A DNA stretch of 34,568 nt from Kribbella turkmenica. GTDB taxonomy: Bacteria; Actinomycetota; Actinomycetes; Propionibacteriales; Kribbellaceae. Positions 23,303 to 31,370 of this stretch are shown here, piece by piece; the first letter of the stretch is position 1; each line of letters begins with the position of its first letter. The position numbers were made by a program, and so were the translations under genes. The notes beneath the pieces were generated by a model that was given only the letters and a program-made list of their open reading frames with translations, made no database searches and was not told the origin of the DNA. The stretch is taken from positions 1 through 34,568 of the forward strand of contig NZ_SMKR01000072.1 of NCBI RefSeq assembly GCF_004348725.1. The letters are read 5' to 3'.

Positions 23303-24862
23303 ATGTCCCTACCGATGGTCGATCAGACCGAGCGCTGGATCGACGAGCAGCTCGGCCGGATGACACCGGCACAGAAGCTGGCTCAGCGGCTGCTCGTACT
23401 GCCCGGAGTGGATGCCGGCCGACCCGACGCGGCGACCTGTCAGGCATTGGAGCTCGGCGTCGGGGCTCTGCACAGCGTCACGGGCATGCCCGCCTCGGCC
23501 GCTGCCCGCTATCACAATGCAGTGGCGCGGATCTGCGCGGACGCCGCCGTACCTCCGGCGCTGATCAGCGGCAACCTCGAGTCCGGCGTCGCCTACTCAC
23601 TCGGCACCAGCGGGACCCATCTGCCGTACCCGCGTGGCGTGGGTCTCGCGGGCGATGCAGAGGTGGCGTATCGCGTCGCCGCGGCCGGTGCCGTCGAGGC
23701 CCGGTCTGTGGGGTACCACTGGACATTCAGTCCGTGCGTGGACGTGATCTCAGTGCCTGACGATCCAATTCTCGGTGTGCGCGCGTACGGCGTACCGGCG
23801 CCGGAGACTGCTGAGCTCGGTTCCGCCCAGATTCGGGGGTATCAGGACCACGGCGTCCTCGCCACGGCGAAGCACTTCCCGGGCCACGGCGACAGCACCG
23901 TCGACAGCCACCTCGGCCTTCCCCGCATCACCCGCAGCCGTGCGGCATACGAGGCCGATCACCTGCCCCCGTTTCGCGCCGCAGTGGAGGCCGGGGTCGC
24001 GACAGTCATGGTTGCCCACCTGGTACTTCCGGAGCTGGGCGTGGCCGAACCTGCCAGCCTGTCGGCGAGGGTGAACCGCGGTTGGCTGCGGTCGGAGCTC
24101 GGCTTCACCGGGGTGATTGTCACCGACTCGCTGCGGATGGCGGCGATCGCCGACTCCCACCAGCCGGCCACGGCGGCGCTACTGGCCCTGCGTGCCGGCG
24201 CGGATGTCGCGAACGTCAAGTGCCCGGCCGAACTCGCGCCCCAGATCGTCGAGCACCTGCTCGAGGCGATGGCTGATGGTGCTCTCGACGAGACGGAACT
24301 CGACGACAGCGTGCGTCGACTGCTGGTTGCTCGCGCACGCATCGGACTCGACACGAACAACCCCGTGGACGAGAACCGTGCGGCCGGTCTCGATGCCGCC
24401 CTGGCCTGGAACGACGAGACCCGCGCCGGCACGGTTTCGATCCACCCCGCAGGCCGGGGTCCGTGGCCTTCGCTGGCTGACGGGGGATTCGTCGTCGTCG
24501 GTGATTCGCCGCTGGCCAGGCGGCTCGTCGAGCTCGGGTCGCGCCGGGGACTGCGCCTGATGCTGGAGCCTGACCCGCTGGCCGAGGGCATCCTCACCCG
24601 GGTTGCCGCCCGCCATCCAGGGCGCCCAGTGGTACCCGTCTTCTGTCCGCGCACGGACCCCGTCGCACATCAACGGGAGAGCGTTCACAGGGTCACGGCG
24701 GATGCGCCGTCCGCGGTCGCTGCTGTGGTCGTGAACTCCGTCAGTTCCGCCGAGTACTTCGGCGAAGTCGGACACCCCGTGGTGACCACGCCGGCCGTCG
24801 ATGCGTTCGGCATCGTCACGGACGCCGCAGTCGACGCGACCTTGGACGTGCTGTGCCGATGA
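23303..24862 (+). CDS. GH3 beta-N-acetylhexosaminidase, NagZ-like, cytoplasmic
   Basis: 519 residues from the ATG at 23303 (AAAGGA seven bases before). No signal peptide, so it acts on imported sugar. The NagZ-type loop KHFPGHGDSTVDSH (190-203) carries the His-Asp pair (H203 side, D201) that replaces the usual GH3 acid/base, and the nucleophile is D275 in VIVTDSLRMAAI. The NagZ core ends near 340; the extra 170 residues form a further domain (VVVGDSPLARRLVEL ... GRPVVPVFCPRTD ... AAVVVNSVSSAEYF) like the second domain of larger GH3 enzymes. NagZ enzymes cleave terminal beta-GlcNAc (as in muropeptides or chitin fragments), often preferring phosphate as acceptor. First gene of the rightward catabolic operon. 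Confidence 0.92.
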   Translation: MSLPMVDQTERWIDEQLGRMTPAQKLAQRLLVLPGVDAGRPDAATCQALELGVGALHSVTGMPASAAARYHNAVARICADAAVPPALISGNLESGVAYSLGTSGTHLPYPRGVGLAGDAEVAYRVAAAGAVEARSVGYHWTFSPCVDVISVPDDPILGVRAYGVPAPETAELGSAQIRGYQDHGVLATAKHFPGHGDSTVDSHLGLPRITRSRAAYEADHLPPFRAAVEAGVATVMVAHLVLPELGVAEPASLSARVNRGWLRSELGFTGVIVTDSLRMAAIADSHQPATAALLALRAGADVANVKCPAELAPQIVEHLLEAMADGALDETELDDSVRRLLVARARIGLDTNNPVDENRAAGLDAALAWNDETRAGTVSIHPAGRGPWPSLADGGFVVVGDSPLARRLVELGSRRGLRLMLEPDPLAEGILTRVAARHPGRPVVPVFCPRTDPVAHQRESVHRVTADAPSAVAAVVVNSVSSAEYFGEVGHPVVTTPAVDAFGIVTDAAVDATLDVLCR

Positions 24863-24973
24863 GTCCACGGGTCCACGCCGCGCCGCAGTTCCCGGAGTAC
24901 GAAATGGCGATCTCAGCCAGCCTTGAGGCGTGAACTACAGCTCAATGAACGAAACTTACCGAGGAGCGGTTGC

Positions 24974-25738
24974 ATGACTGTTGGTATCGACCGGGCACCT
25001 GACATCAGCACGTACCGGACGCGGCTCGAACTGGGGCGCGCATCGGCGGCCTGTGCGGCGGACAGCATCCGCCAGGCGATCGTGCGGACCGGGCACGCAC
25101 GCCTGATGCTGGCTGCTGCGCCAAGTCAGACCGCGACCCTGCTCGCTCTGTCGGCCGAGGCTGACATCGAGTGGGACCGCGTGGAGTGTTTCCACATGGA
25201 CGAGTACGTCGGCCTGCCTCCGCAAGCCCCTCAGGGCTTCGCGAACTGGTTGCGATCGGTCTTCTTCAAGCGCGTGCCGCAGGCAACGTTCCGGACGATC
25301 GCGCCGGTCGACGACCCGGAGGGCGCTGCGCTGCGCTACGAGGCGGTGTTGGGCACCGAGCCGTTCGATGTCGTGCTGCTCGGACTAGGAGTCAACGGCC
25401 ACCTCGCCTTCAACGATCCGCCGGCCGACCTGGCCGACGACCGGGCGGCGAGAGTGGTCGCGCTGCACGAGGCGAGTCGCCGCCAGCAGGTCGACGAAGG
25501 ACACTTCGCGGAGATCGGCGACGTGCCGACACATGCCGTGACCGTGACGATCCCGCGGTTGCTGAACGCTCGCCAGTTGATCGCTTCGGTGCCTGGATCG
25601 GCCAAGCGTCAGGCGGTGCACGACACCTTGACCCGCCCGATCGGGCCCGAGTTCCCCGGCACCGCGCTGCGTACCCACGACAACGTTCGGCTGTTCCTCG
25701 ATGCCGAATCCGATCCCTGCGTGCGTGAGCTGAGCTGA
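24974..25738 (+). CDS. NagB-like amino-sugar-phosphate isomerase/deaminase with altered active site
   Basis: 254 residues, with GAGGAG seven bases before the ATG. The fold and the two signature regions of glucosamine-6-phosphate deaminase are present: FHMDEYVGL (73-81), with D76 matching the proton-shuttling Asp72 of E. coli NagB, and GLGVNGHLAFNDPP (137-150). In the second, H143 is kept, but the Asp141 and Glu148 of E. coli appear as N141 and D148. This variant is known to me from a NagB-like subfamily often found beside Gfo/Idh/MocA genes, so the true substrate may be another amino-sugar phosphate. The nagA-like gene starts ten bases after its stop. Confidence 0.88.
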   Translation: MTVGIDRAPDISTYRTRLELGRASAACAADSIRQAIVRTGHARLMLAAAPSQTATLLALSAEADIEWDRVECFHMDEYVGLPPQAPQGFANWLRSVFFKRVPQATFRTIAPVDDPEGAALRYEAVLGTEPFDVVLLGLGVNGHLAFNDPPADLADDRAARVVALHEASRRQQVDEGHFAEIGDVPTHAVTVTIPRLLNARQLIASVPGSAKRQAVHDTLTRPIGPEFPGTALRTHDNVRLFLDAESDPCVRELS

Positions 25739-25748
25739 CGGGTGTCTC

Positions 25749-26957
25749 ATGACGACTCCGATGCCCGATGCGCTCTCCGCCGAACAGGTGGTGCTGACCG
25801 GAGCGAGACTTGCCTCTGCGGAAGGAGTCGCTGACGGCTTGTCACTCGTCCTCCGACATGGCGAGATCGAGACCGTCGTACCCACCGCGGAGCTGACGTC
25901 GAACGCACGGGTGATCCGCCTGGACGGGTGCACTGTCGTGCCCGGCCTGATCGACTTGCATGTCCATGGTGGCGGAGGCAGTTCGTTCGACGAGCCTGAC
26001 CCCGAGGCGCACCGGGAAGTGCTCCGATTCCATGCGCGTCATGGTGTGACGGCCATGCAAGCCAGCCTGGTGTCGGCGAAGCCGGGCGACCTGGAACGGC
26101 GTCTGGACGCACTGGCCGTCTCGCGGCAGACAGCAGGGTTCGGTGCGGCGTTGCTCGGAGTGCATCTCGAGGGTCCGTACCTGGCCTTCGAGCAGTGTGG
26201 CGCCCACGATCCGGCGGCCCTCCGCTCGCCGACGCCCAGCGAGGCGCAGGCCCTGCTGGCCCGAGGCGGGCTGGTGACCATGGTGACAGTGGCACCCGAG
26301 GTGGACGGCGTGGCGGAGTTCGTCCGTCAGCTCACAACGGCAGGAGTGGTGATCGCTGCCGGTCACAGCTCGGCCGGGGCGGCGGACCTCGCTGTGGCCG
26401 TGAGCAACGGATTGACTCATCTGACCCATCTGTGGAGCTGTCAGTCCACGCTGGTCCGGCGCGGACCGCATCGAGTGCCGGGCCTGCTCGAGGAATCGCT
26501 TGCCTCCGACACCCTGACGGCCGAGATCATCGCCGACGGCCATCACCTCCCGGCCACGCTGATCGAGATCGCTCGGCGCTGCCTGCCCGGCCGGATCGTC
26601 GCGGTTTCCGACGCCACAGCCGGAGCGGGCATGCCGGACGGCTATCACTATCGGCTCGGGGTCGTGGAGTGCGAGGTGATCGGTGGCGTCGGGAAGGTGA
26701 TCGGCGAGGATGCCTTCGCCGGCAGTGTGACGCCGCTGAGTGGAATGTTGCTCCACCTGCATCGCGAGCTGGGCTGGCCGCTGCCTGAGGCGATCGCCGC
26801 CACCAGCCTGCGTCCGGCGCAGGTTCTTCGCCTGGCCGGCCGCAAGGGCAGGCTCGCGCCGGGCTACGACGCCGACCTCGCCGTACTCGACGCCGAACTG
26901 TCGGTGGTCGCGACGATGGCGGGCGGTCGCTGGATCTACAGCACAGACGCCGCCTGA
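25749..26957 (+). CDS. NagA-like N-acetylglucosamine-6-phosphate deacetylase
   Basis: 402 residues, an amidohydrolase TIM barrel. Metal and catalytic residues are visible in order: H71-x-H73 (LIDLHVHGGGG), E141 (VHLEGPYLAF), H206 (AAGHSSAG), H227 (THLTHLWS) and the catalytic D288 (VAVSDATAGAG). The lid segment reads CQSTLVRRGPHRVPGLLEES where classical NagA has FNAM...RxPG, so substrate specificity may differ. It removes acetate from an N-acetylamino-sugar phosphate to feed NagB. There is no clear ribosome site; the ten-base gap after the nagB-like stop suggests coupled translation. No amino-sugar kinase is encoded in the window, so phosphorylation must come from elsewhere. Confidence 0.9.
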   Translation: MTTPMPDALSAEQVVLTGARLASAEGVADGLSLVLRHGEIETVVPTAELTSNARVIRLDGCTVVPGLIDLHVHGGGGSSFDEPDPEAHREVLRFHARHGVTAMQASLVSAKPGDLERRLDALAVSRQTAGFGAALLGVHLEGPYLAFEQCGAHDPAALRSPTPSEAQALLARGGLVTMVTVAPEVDGVAEFVRQLTTAGVVIAAGHSSAGAADLAVAVSNGLTHLTHLWSCQSTLVRRGPHRVPGLLEESLASDTLTAEIIADGHHLPATLIEIARRCLPGRIVAVSDATAGAGMPDGYHYRLGVVECEVIGGVGKVIGEDAFAGSVTPLSGMLLHLHRELGWPLPEAIAATSLRPAQVLRLAGRKGRLAPGYDADLAVLDAELSVVATMAGGRWIYSTDAA

Positions 26958-27000
26958 GGCGGTTCGGCCTTTCCGTTCGGTTCCAGTGAGGAGACGAGAA

Positions 27001-28017
27001 ATGCAACTGTTGAGCGACCTGTACGACATGTTGTCCACACCGACGGCGGAGGTGGTAGAGAGCGTCTCTCGGCTCGACGGTGACCTGATGCTGCTCGGGG
27101 TCGGCGGCAAGCTGGGACCGGAACTCGCACTGATGGCGCGGCGCGCGCTGGACGAGGCTGGGAGCAGTCATCGGGTCATCGGCGTGGCCCGCAGCCTCGA
27201 CGAAGCGACGGCGGCCCGCCTGCGGAACGGCGGCGTTGAGCTCGCGAAGGCCGATCTGCTGGACACCGATCAACTGGCGGGCCTGCCGTCCGCGCCGAAC
27301 GTCATCTATCTGGCCGGCCGCAAGTTCGGGACCAGTGGTGGTGAGCATCAGACCTGGGTCCTGAACTCGCACCTTCCCGGCCGGGTCGCCGAACGGTTCC
27401 GCAGTTCCCGAATCGTTGCCTTTAGCACCGGAAATGTATACCCGCTGATGCCGGTGACGTCGGGTGGTGCCCACGAGGCGACCGGGCCGGGACCGGTGGG
27501 GGAGTACGCGCAGTCGTGCCTGGGCCGGGAGCGGGTGTTCGAGCACTATTCGCGAGTGAACGGCACCCCGGTGGCGATCGCACGGTTGAACTACGCCGTC
27601 GAGATGCGGTACGGCGTTCTGCTGGAAGTCGCGCGGACCGTCGCTCAGGGCGACCCGGTCGACCTTCGGATGGGCACTGTGAACGTGATCTGGCAGGGTG
27701 ATGTCAACGCGTCGACCCTGCGTCTGCTCGACCACTGCGAATCTCCGCCCTTCATCCTGAACCTGGCCGGTCCGGAGACCGTGTCGGTGCGGTGGATCGC
27801 CGAACGCTTCGGTGAGCTGCTGGGCGTGCCCCCGACGTTCGCCGGCACGGAGGAACCCACCGCGCTGTTGTCGAACGCCTCGAAGTCGCACCAGCTCTTC
27901 GGCTATCCGCAGGTCACCTTGGGCACGTTGCTCGAGTGGACAGCTGAGTGGGTCAGGGCTGGGGGAGCGACCCACGGCAAGGGAACCCACTTCCAAGAGC
28001 GCGAAGGACGGTTCTGA
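27001..28017 (+). CDS. Extended SDR-fold (NAD-dependent epimerase-like) protein lacking the catalytic Lys
   Basis: 338 residues, with GAGGAG seven bases before the ATG. GVGGKLGPELALMARRAL (33-50) is the nucleotide-binding loop of the extended short-chain dehydrogenase fold, NVIYLAGRKFG (100-110) and IVAFSTGNVYPL (138-149) are the usual strand 4 and 5 segments. The active-site motif YxxxK appears as Y169-AQS-C173, so the lysine is replaced by cysteine; a stretch GRERVFEHYS follows at once. I recall such proteins beside DHDPS-family genes. It may bind NAD and a sugar derivative but use different chemistry, for instance a lyase or isomerase step. It sits mid-operon, and the next gene starts one base after its stop. 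Confidence 0.8.
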   Translation: MQLLSDLYDMLSTPTAEVVESVSRLDGDLMLLGVGGKLGPELALMARRALDEAGSSHRVIGVARSLDEATAARLRNGGVELAKADLLDTDQLAGLPSAPNVIYLAGRKFGTSGGEHQTWVLNSHLPGRVAERFRSSRIVAFSTGNVYPLMPVTSGGAHEATGPGPVGEYAQSCLGRERVFEHYSRVNGTPVAIARLNYAVEMRYGVLLEVARTVAQGDPVDLRMGTVNVIWQGDVNASTLRLLDHCESPPFILNLAGPETVSVRWIAERFGELLGVPPTFAGTEEPTALLSNASKSHQLFGYPQVTLGTLLEWTAEWVRAGGATHGKGTHFQEREGRF

Positions 28018-28018
28018 C

Positions 28019-29065
28019 ATGTTGTCCGACGCGAAAGCCCGGGCGCTGCGGGAAGGCGTCCTGATCCCTGCGCATCCGCTGGCCCTCACTCCGGACAGGA
28101 CAGTGGACGAGCGTCGACAGCGGGCACTCAGTCGCTACTACCTGGATGCCGGAGCAGGCGGACTGGCCGTCGGGGTGCACACCACCCAGTTCGGGATCCG
28201 CAAGGAGGGCCTGCTCGAACCTGTACTGCGGCTGGCCGCCGAGACCGTCCGGAACGAACCCCGCGATCGGCCGATCGTCATGGTGGCGGGGGTCGCGGGC
28301 CCGGTCGAGCAGGCTGTCGCCGAGGCCGAACTGGCCGCAGAACTCGGGTACGACCTTGCGATGGTGATCCTGCGAGATCTGTCGCACTCGACCGAGGACG
28401 AGCTGATCGAACACATCGCGGCGGTCGGCGAGGTGCTGCCGGTCTTCGGGTTCTATCTGCAGGCGGCGGTCGGTGGACCGCCGCTGGGGTTCGGCTTCTG
28501 GACGCGCTTGGCCGAGCTGCCCTGCTTGGCGGCGATCAAGATCGCGCCGTTCGACCGCTACCGCACGATCGATGTGGTCCGGGCTGTCTGTGAGTCCAGT
28601 CGCGTGGACGACATCGCGCTGTACACGGGCAACGACGACAACATCCTCGTCGATCTGGCGACCACGTACCGCTTCATGGTCGACGGCACCGAGGTCTCGA
28701 AACGCATCGTCGGTGGCCTGCTCGGCCAGAACGCAGTCTGGACACGGGCGGCTGTCGACCTCTTCGAGTGGGCTCGGCGGGATCCGGCGCCGGATGAACT
28801 GCTCACCCGCGCGGCTCAGCTGACCGATGCCAACTCGGCGGTCTTCGATGTGGCCGGAGGGTTCGCCGGCTGCGTCGCCGGCATCCACGAAGTCCTTCGG
28901 CGCCAGGGCTTGCTCGACTCCGTTCGTCTGCTGGACCCCGACGAGAAGCTCTCGCCGGGTCAGCTGGAGGAACTGGACCGGGTGGTCGCGGCCTACCCGT
29001 TCCTCATCGACGACGCCTTCGTGGCGGCCAACCTGCCCCGATGGCTCGGCCCCGAGTCGCCGTGA
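28019..29065 (+). CDS. Dihydrodipicolinate synthase family aldolase/lyase
   Basis: 348 residues, longer than the 290-300 usual for DapA. The TIM-barrel start LIPAHPLALTPDRTVDERRQ, the loop GLAVGVHTTQFGIR where DapA has GTTGE, GFYLQAAVGG (144-153, with Y146 as candidate proton relay) and AAIKIAPFDRY (171-181, with K174 as candidate Schiff-base lysine) support a class I lyase of this superfamily. It lacks lysine-pathway context. Relatives split or dehydrate 2-keto-3-deoxy sugars or N-acetylneuraminate. Last gene of the rightward operon, one base after the SDR gene; I infer it cleaves or dehydrates the product of the two oxidoreductase-like enzymes. Confidence 0.83.
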   Translation: MLSDAKARALREGVLIPAHPLALTPDRTVDERRQRALSRYYLDAGAGGLAVGVHTTQFGIRKEGLLEPVLRLAAETVRNEPRDRPIVMVAGVAGPVEQAVAEAELAAELGYDLAMVILRDLSHSTEDELIEHIAAVGEVLPVFGFYLQAAVGGPPLGFGFWTRLAELPCLAAIKIAPFDRYRTIDVVRAVCESSRVDDIALYTGNDDNILVDLATTYRFMVDGTEVSKRIVGGLLGQNAVWTRAAVDLFEWARRDPAPDELLTRAAQLTDANSAVFDVAGGFAGCVAGIHEVLRRQGLLDSVRLLDPDEKLSPGQLEELDRVVAAYPFLIDDAFVAANLPRWLGPESP

Positions 29066-29104
29066 TCCCCGGCGTACCCCTCGGCGCCCGCACCTGCGCC
29101 CACC

Positions 29105-29318
29105 CGATCTCCCGAAGTAAGCGACATTCCACAAGTCACGCGTCTCGCGGAATAGCGCGATCCCTTCGTCCACCCGCCGCCCGCCTCGGGAAGTCACCAC
29201 GCGCGAGCGCCCTGGAAAGGTTGCTTAAAGCAACGTACGTCACCAGTCGATCACCCCACCCCCGCCCGCGAGCCAGCTCCAGCCTCCGCTCGGCCTCCGG
29301 TACGGCAACCCCCGGCAC
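29105..29318 (-). pseudogene. Relic of a TPR-repeat protein (AfsR/LuxR-type regulator tail)
   Basis: On the reverse strand VPEAERRLELARGRGWGD followed by RLVTYVALSNLSRALARGDF reads as a tetratricopeptide helix pair; after a one-base frame change near 29180 the text continues RVDEGIALFRETRDLWNVAY, another TPR helix. The A-L-x-R-G-D-F spacing is typical of the TPR arrays at the end of large actinomycete regulators. There is no start, no upstream domain and no continuation, so only about 70 codons survive. The 15-base palindrome at 29220-29234 falls within it. Confidence 0.5.
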
Positions 29319-29329
29319 TGCTCAGGGTT

Positions 29330-31225
29330 CTACGGCTCAGGAGCGCCAGTCTGTTTGCTGATCAATTCATGAAGTGCATCCCGGGTCTCAGCGTCCGGAG
29401 AGTAGAGCACCGTGCCCACCATGCCGCGGGTGAGCAGCACCTTGTAGGTATTGCGAAGGAGGCGGTCGAAGGTGGCGTTGTCGGTGGCATTCCGATTCTT
29501 GAACGCTGGGTCCTTGTTGGCGTCGCGAACTGCTGTGAAGCGACCATGGCGCCAGACGAGGTCCGGGCCGAGGATCACGCCGCTCCAGTCGTACTCGAAG
29601 CCCTGCGCTGTGTAGATGCAGCCCACCTGGCCGAAGCCGTTCGGGTCGGTTGCCCAGAGCGCGGCCGGCGGGGCGTCTCCGACCTTGCGCTCTCCCTTGA
29701 CGTTCCACGGGCGCGCCCAACCGCCGATCTGGACATCCTCGACGAGGGTCCCGTCGGGGCGCGGATCGCTCCACGGCCAGCAGTAGCCCGCCGAGATGCG
29801 TGCGCCGTAACCCGCCGCGATCTTGTCCAGGAGAACTGACTCCATCTCTTCGGGGCTTTCGGCGACTCGGACCTCGAATGCCGGGTCGCCCGGCCAGTCG
29901 GTCGGTCCACCCTCGCAGAGGCCGAGGAGGCGTTGGACCCATTGAACGTACTCTTCGCTGCCACCACACCGGAACTGCGCGTCGAGGTCGACCTGATAGA
30001 CGTCGAAGCCGAGGTCAGCGGCGTACCGGCTGATCTCTTCGGCAGTCCCGAGCTCGCCCGGCTTCACCACTTGGTGCTGATCGAGCAGAAACACCGGGAC
30101 GCGTGCGGCAGCGATCAGTTCGTCGACCTGCCGTCGTCCGGTGCGGAGCGCGGCCCTGGTGTAGCGGTCAACAGAGGTCTCGCGAATGCGGTGCGCTTCG
30201 TCCAAAATCAGGACGTCCAGATCGTTGGGCTCTGCCTCCATGAACTGGTTGAAGTACTTGAACATCTTCTGGACCCTGGGTTGTCGCTGCCCGGCGACCT
30301 TGCGGAGCGTCTGGGTGAACGAGCGTGAGCCGGTCGCGTGGAGGACGGTACGACCTCGGCGAGCCAGTTCCCCGAGGAGCGAGAGGGCGATCACGCTCTT
30401 GCCGCTCCCAGGCCCGCCGGTGACGATGACCACCGACTTGCTGTCGCGGCTCCGCGCCCGGTCGACCTCGTGCAGAACGAGTCTGTGTGCCAATTGCTGC
30501 TCAGCGACCAGGACGAATTGCTCTCTCCGCTGGACCTCGTCCGCGGCAACCGCGAGCAACTGTTTCGACGGGGCAATCGCGGAGTTGATCAGCTGATCCG
30601 CGTACGGGCTGCCTGGAACCTCGGGATCGAGCCGGTCACGGAGAAACTCGAGGAACTCGTCACGGCGAGCACCGATGAAGAGCTGCCCTGTGCTGTCCTG
30701 CGGGTAGTCGTAGAGGTCCCGGACATCCGCCTCGGCCATGGCGTTGTGCAGGTACGCCGCACCGGCGACAGCGTCCTCGTGGCCGTCTAGGAACTTCGCG
30801 AAGTCGGCGAGATACTCGCAGTACCCGCGGACCTGCGCGACCGGGTGCAACCGCGGTGCGTTCGGGTAGCCCTCGATCAGAACGAGCTCCGGGTCCTCGT
30901 CCCACGCGGCCGCGCGACTCCACTGCTTGAGTTCGATGACGACGTACGACGGTCCGCCCGTCCGCGGGTGACGACCGGCGAGCACGACGTCGGCTCGCTT
31001 CGAGGTCAACGGGAGGTGGTGTTCGATCAGTACCTCGACTTTGCCGAGGCCGGCCTGTTCGAGGTCGTGAGCCAGGACCGGCAAACTGCGCTGCCACGAT
31101 CTGATCTCTGCCGGACCTGCCCGACGGCCGGTGTGAAACAGCATCTGCTCGGCGATCCTCAAGGCGAACTGCTGATCAAGCGTCAGCGTCACGAACCCAG
31201 CGCCGGATTGGCGGAACAGCGTCAC
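29330..31225 (-). CDS. PD-(D/E)xK nuclease fused to a DUF2075/SLFN-type superfamily 1 helicase
   Basis: 631 residues from a GTG at 31225 (a second GTG 33 bases in is possible). The N-terminal 200 residues hold a PD-(D/E)xK nuclease pattern: E68, D79 (KRADVVLAG), E98-x-K100 (VVIELKQW) and Q131 (HPVAQVRGYCEYL). The helicase follows: Walker A GGPGSGKS (270-277), Walker B VLILDEAHR (338-346), LLDQHQVV (380-387), DAQFRCGGSEEYVQWV (415-430), YTAQGFEYDWSGVILG (538-553) and YKVLLTRG (594-601), the motif set of DUF2075 (schlafen group 3-like) proteins. It should act on DNA or RNA with ATP. It is divergent from a MazG-like gene, with 145 bases between; the pairing suggests a defence or stress role, which is inference. 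Confidence 0.87.
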   Translation of the reverse strand: MTLFRQSGAGFVTLTLDQQFALRIAEQMLFHTGRRAGPAEIRSWQRSLPVLAHDLEQAGLGKVEVLIEHHLPLTSKRADVVLAGRHPRTGGPSYVVIELKQWSRAAAWDEDPELVLIEGYPNAPRLHPVAQVRGYCEYLADFAKFLDGHEDAVAGAAYLHNAMAEADVRDLYDYPQDSTGQLFIGARRDEFLEFLRDRLDPEVPGSPYADQLINSAIAPSKQLLAVAADEVQRREQFVLVAEQQLAHRLVLHEVDRARSRDSKSVVIVTGGPGSGKSVIALSLLGELARRGRTVLHATGSRSFTQTLRKVAGQRQPRVQKMFKYFNQFMEAEPNDLDVLILDEAHRIRETSVDRYTRAALRTGRRQVDELIAAARVPVFLLDQHQVVKPGELGTAEEISRYAADLGFDVYQVDLDAQFRCGGSEEYVQWVQRLLGLCEGGPTDWPGDPAFEVRVAESPEEMESVLLDKIAAGYGARISAGYCWPWSDPRPDGTLVEDVQIGGWARPWNVKGERKVGDAPPAALWATDPNGFGQVGCIYTAQGFEYDWSGVILGPDLVWRHGRFTAVRDANKDPAFKNRNATDNATFDRLLRNTYKVLLTRGMVGTVLYSPDAETRDALHELISKQTGAPEP

Positions 31226-31370
31226 GAGTCAAGTCCCCAGGCAGCACGAATCGAGGTCGTGCGGGTGGGGGCATGTCCTGTGAACGCTGACGTTCGGCGG
31301 AAGTCCGTCGGGCCGCGCCTCCGACTTTACCCAGGGAGCAGGTGGCCAGGATCCGTGTCATGCTCGCGGC

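Noticed and set aside
28019..29065. Assignment as lysine-biosynthetic DapA or as sialic acid lyase NanA
   Set aside because: Length, missing GTTGE-type loop and operon context do not fit DapA; no sialic-acid transporter, epimerase or kinase is present to support NanA.
29220..29234. Palindrome GTTGCTTAAAGCAAC as a terminator or operator
   Set aside because: It lies inside the TPR relic, has only 7-bp arms, and no T-run or adjacent promoter; chance or coding origin is more likely.
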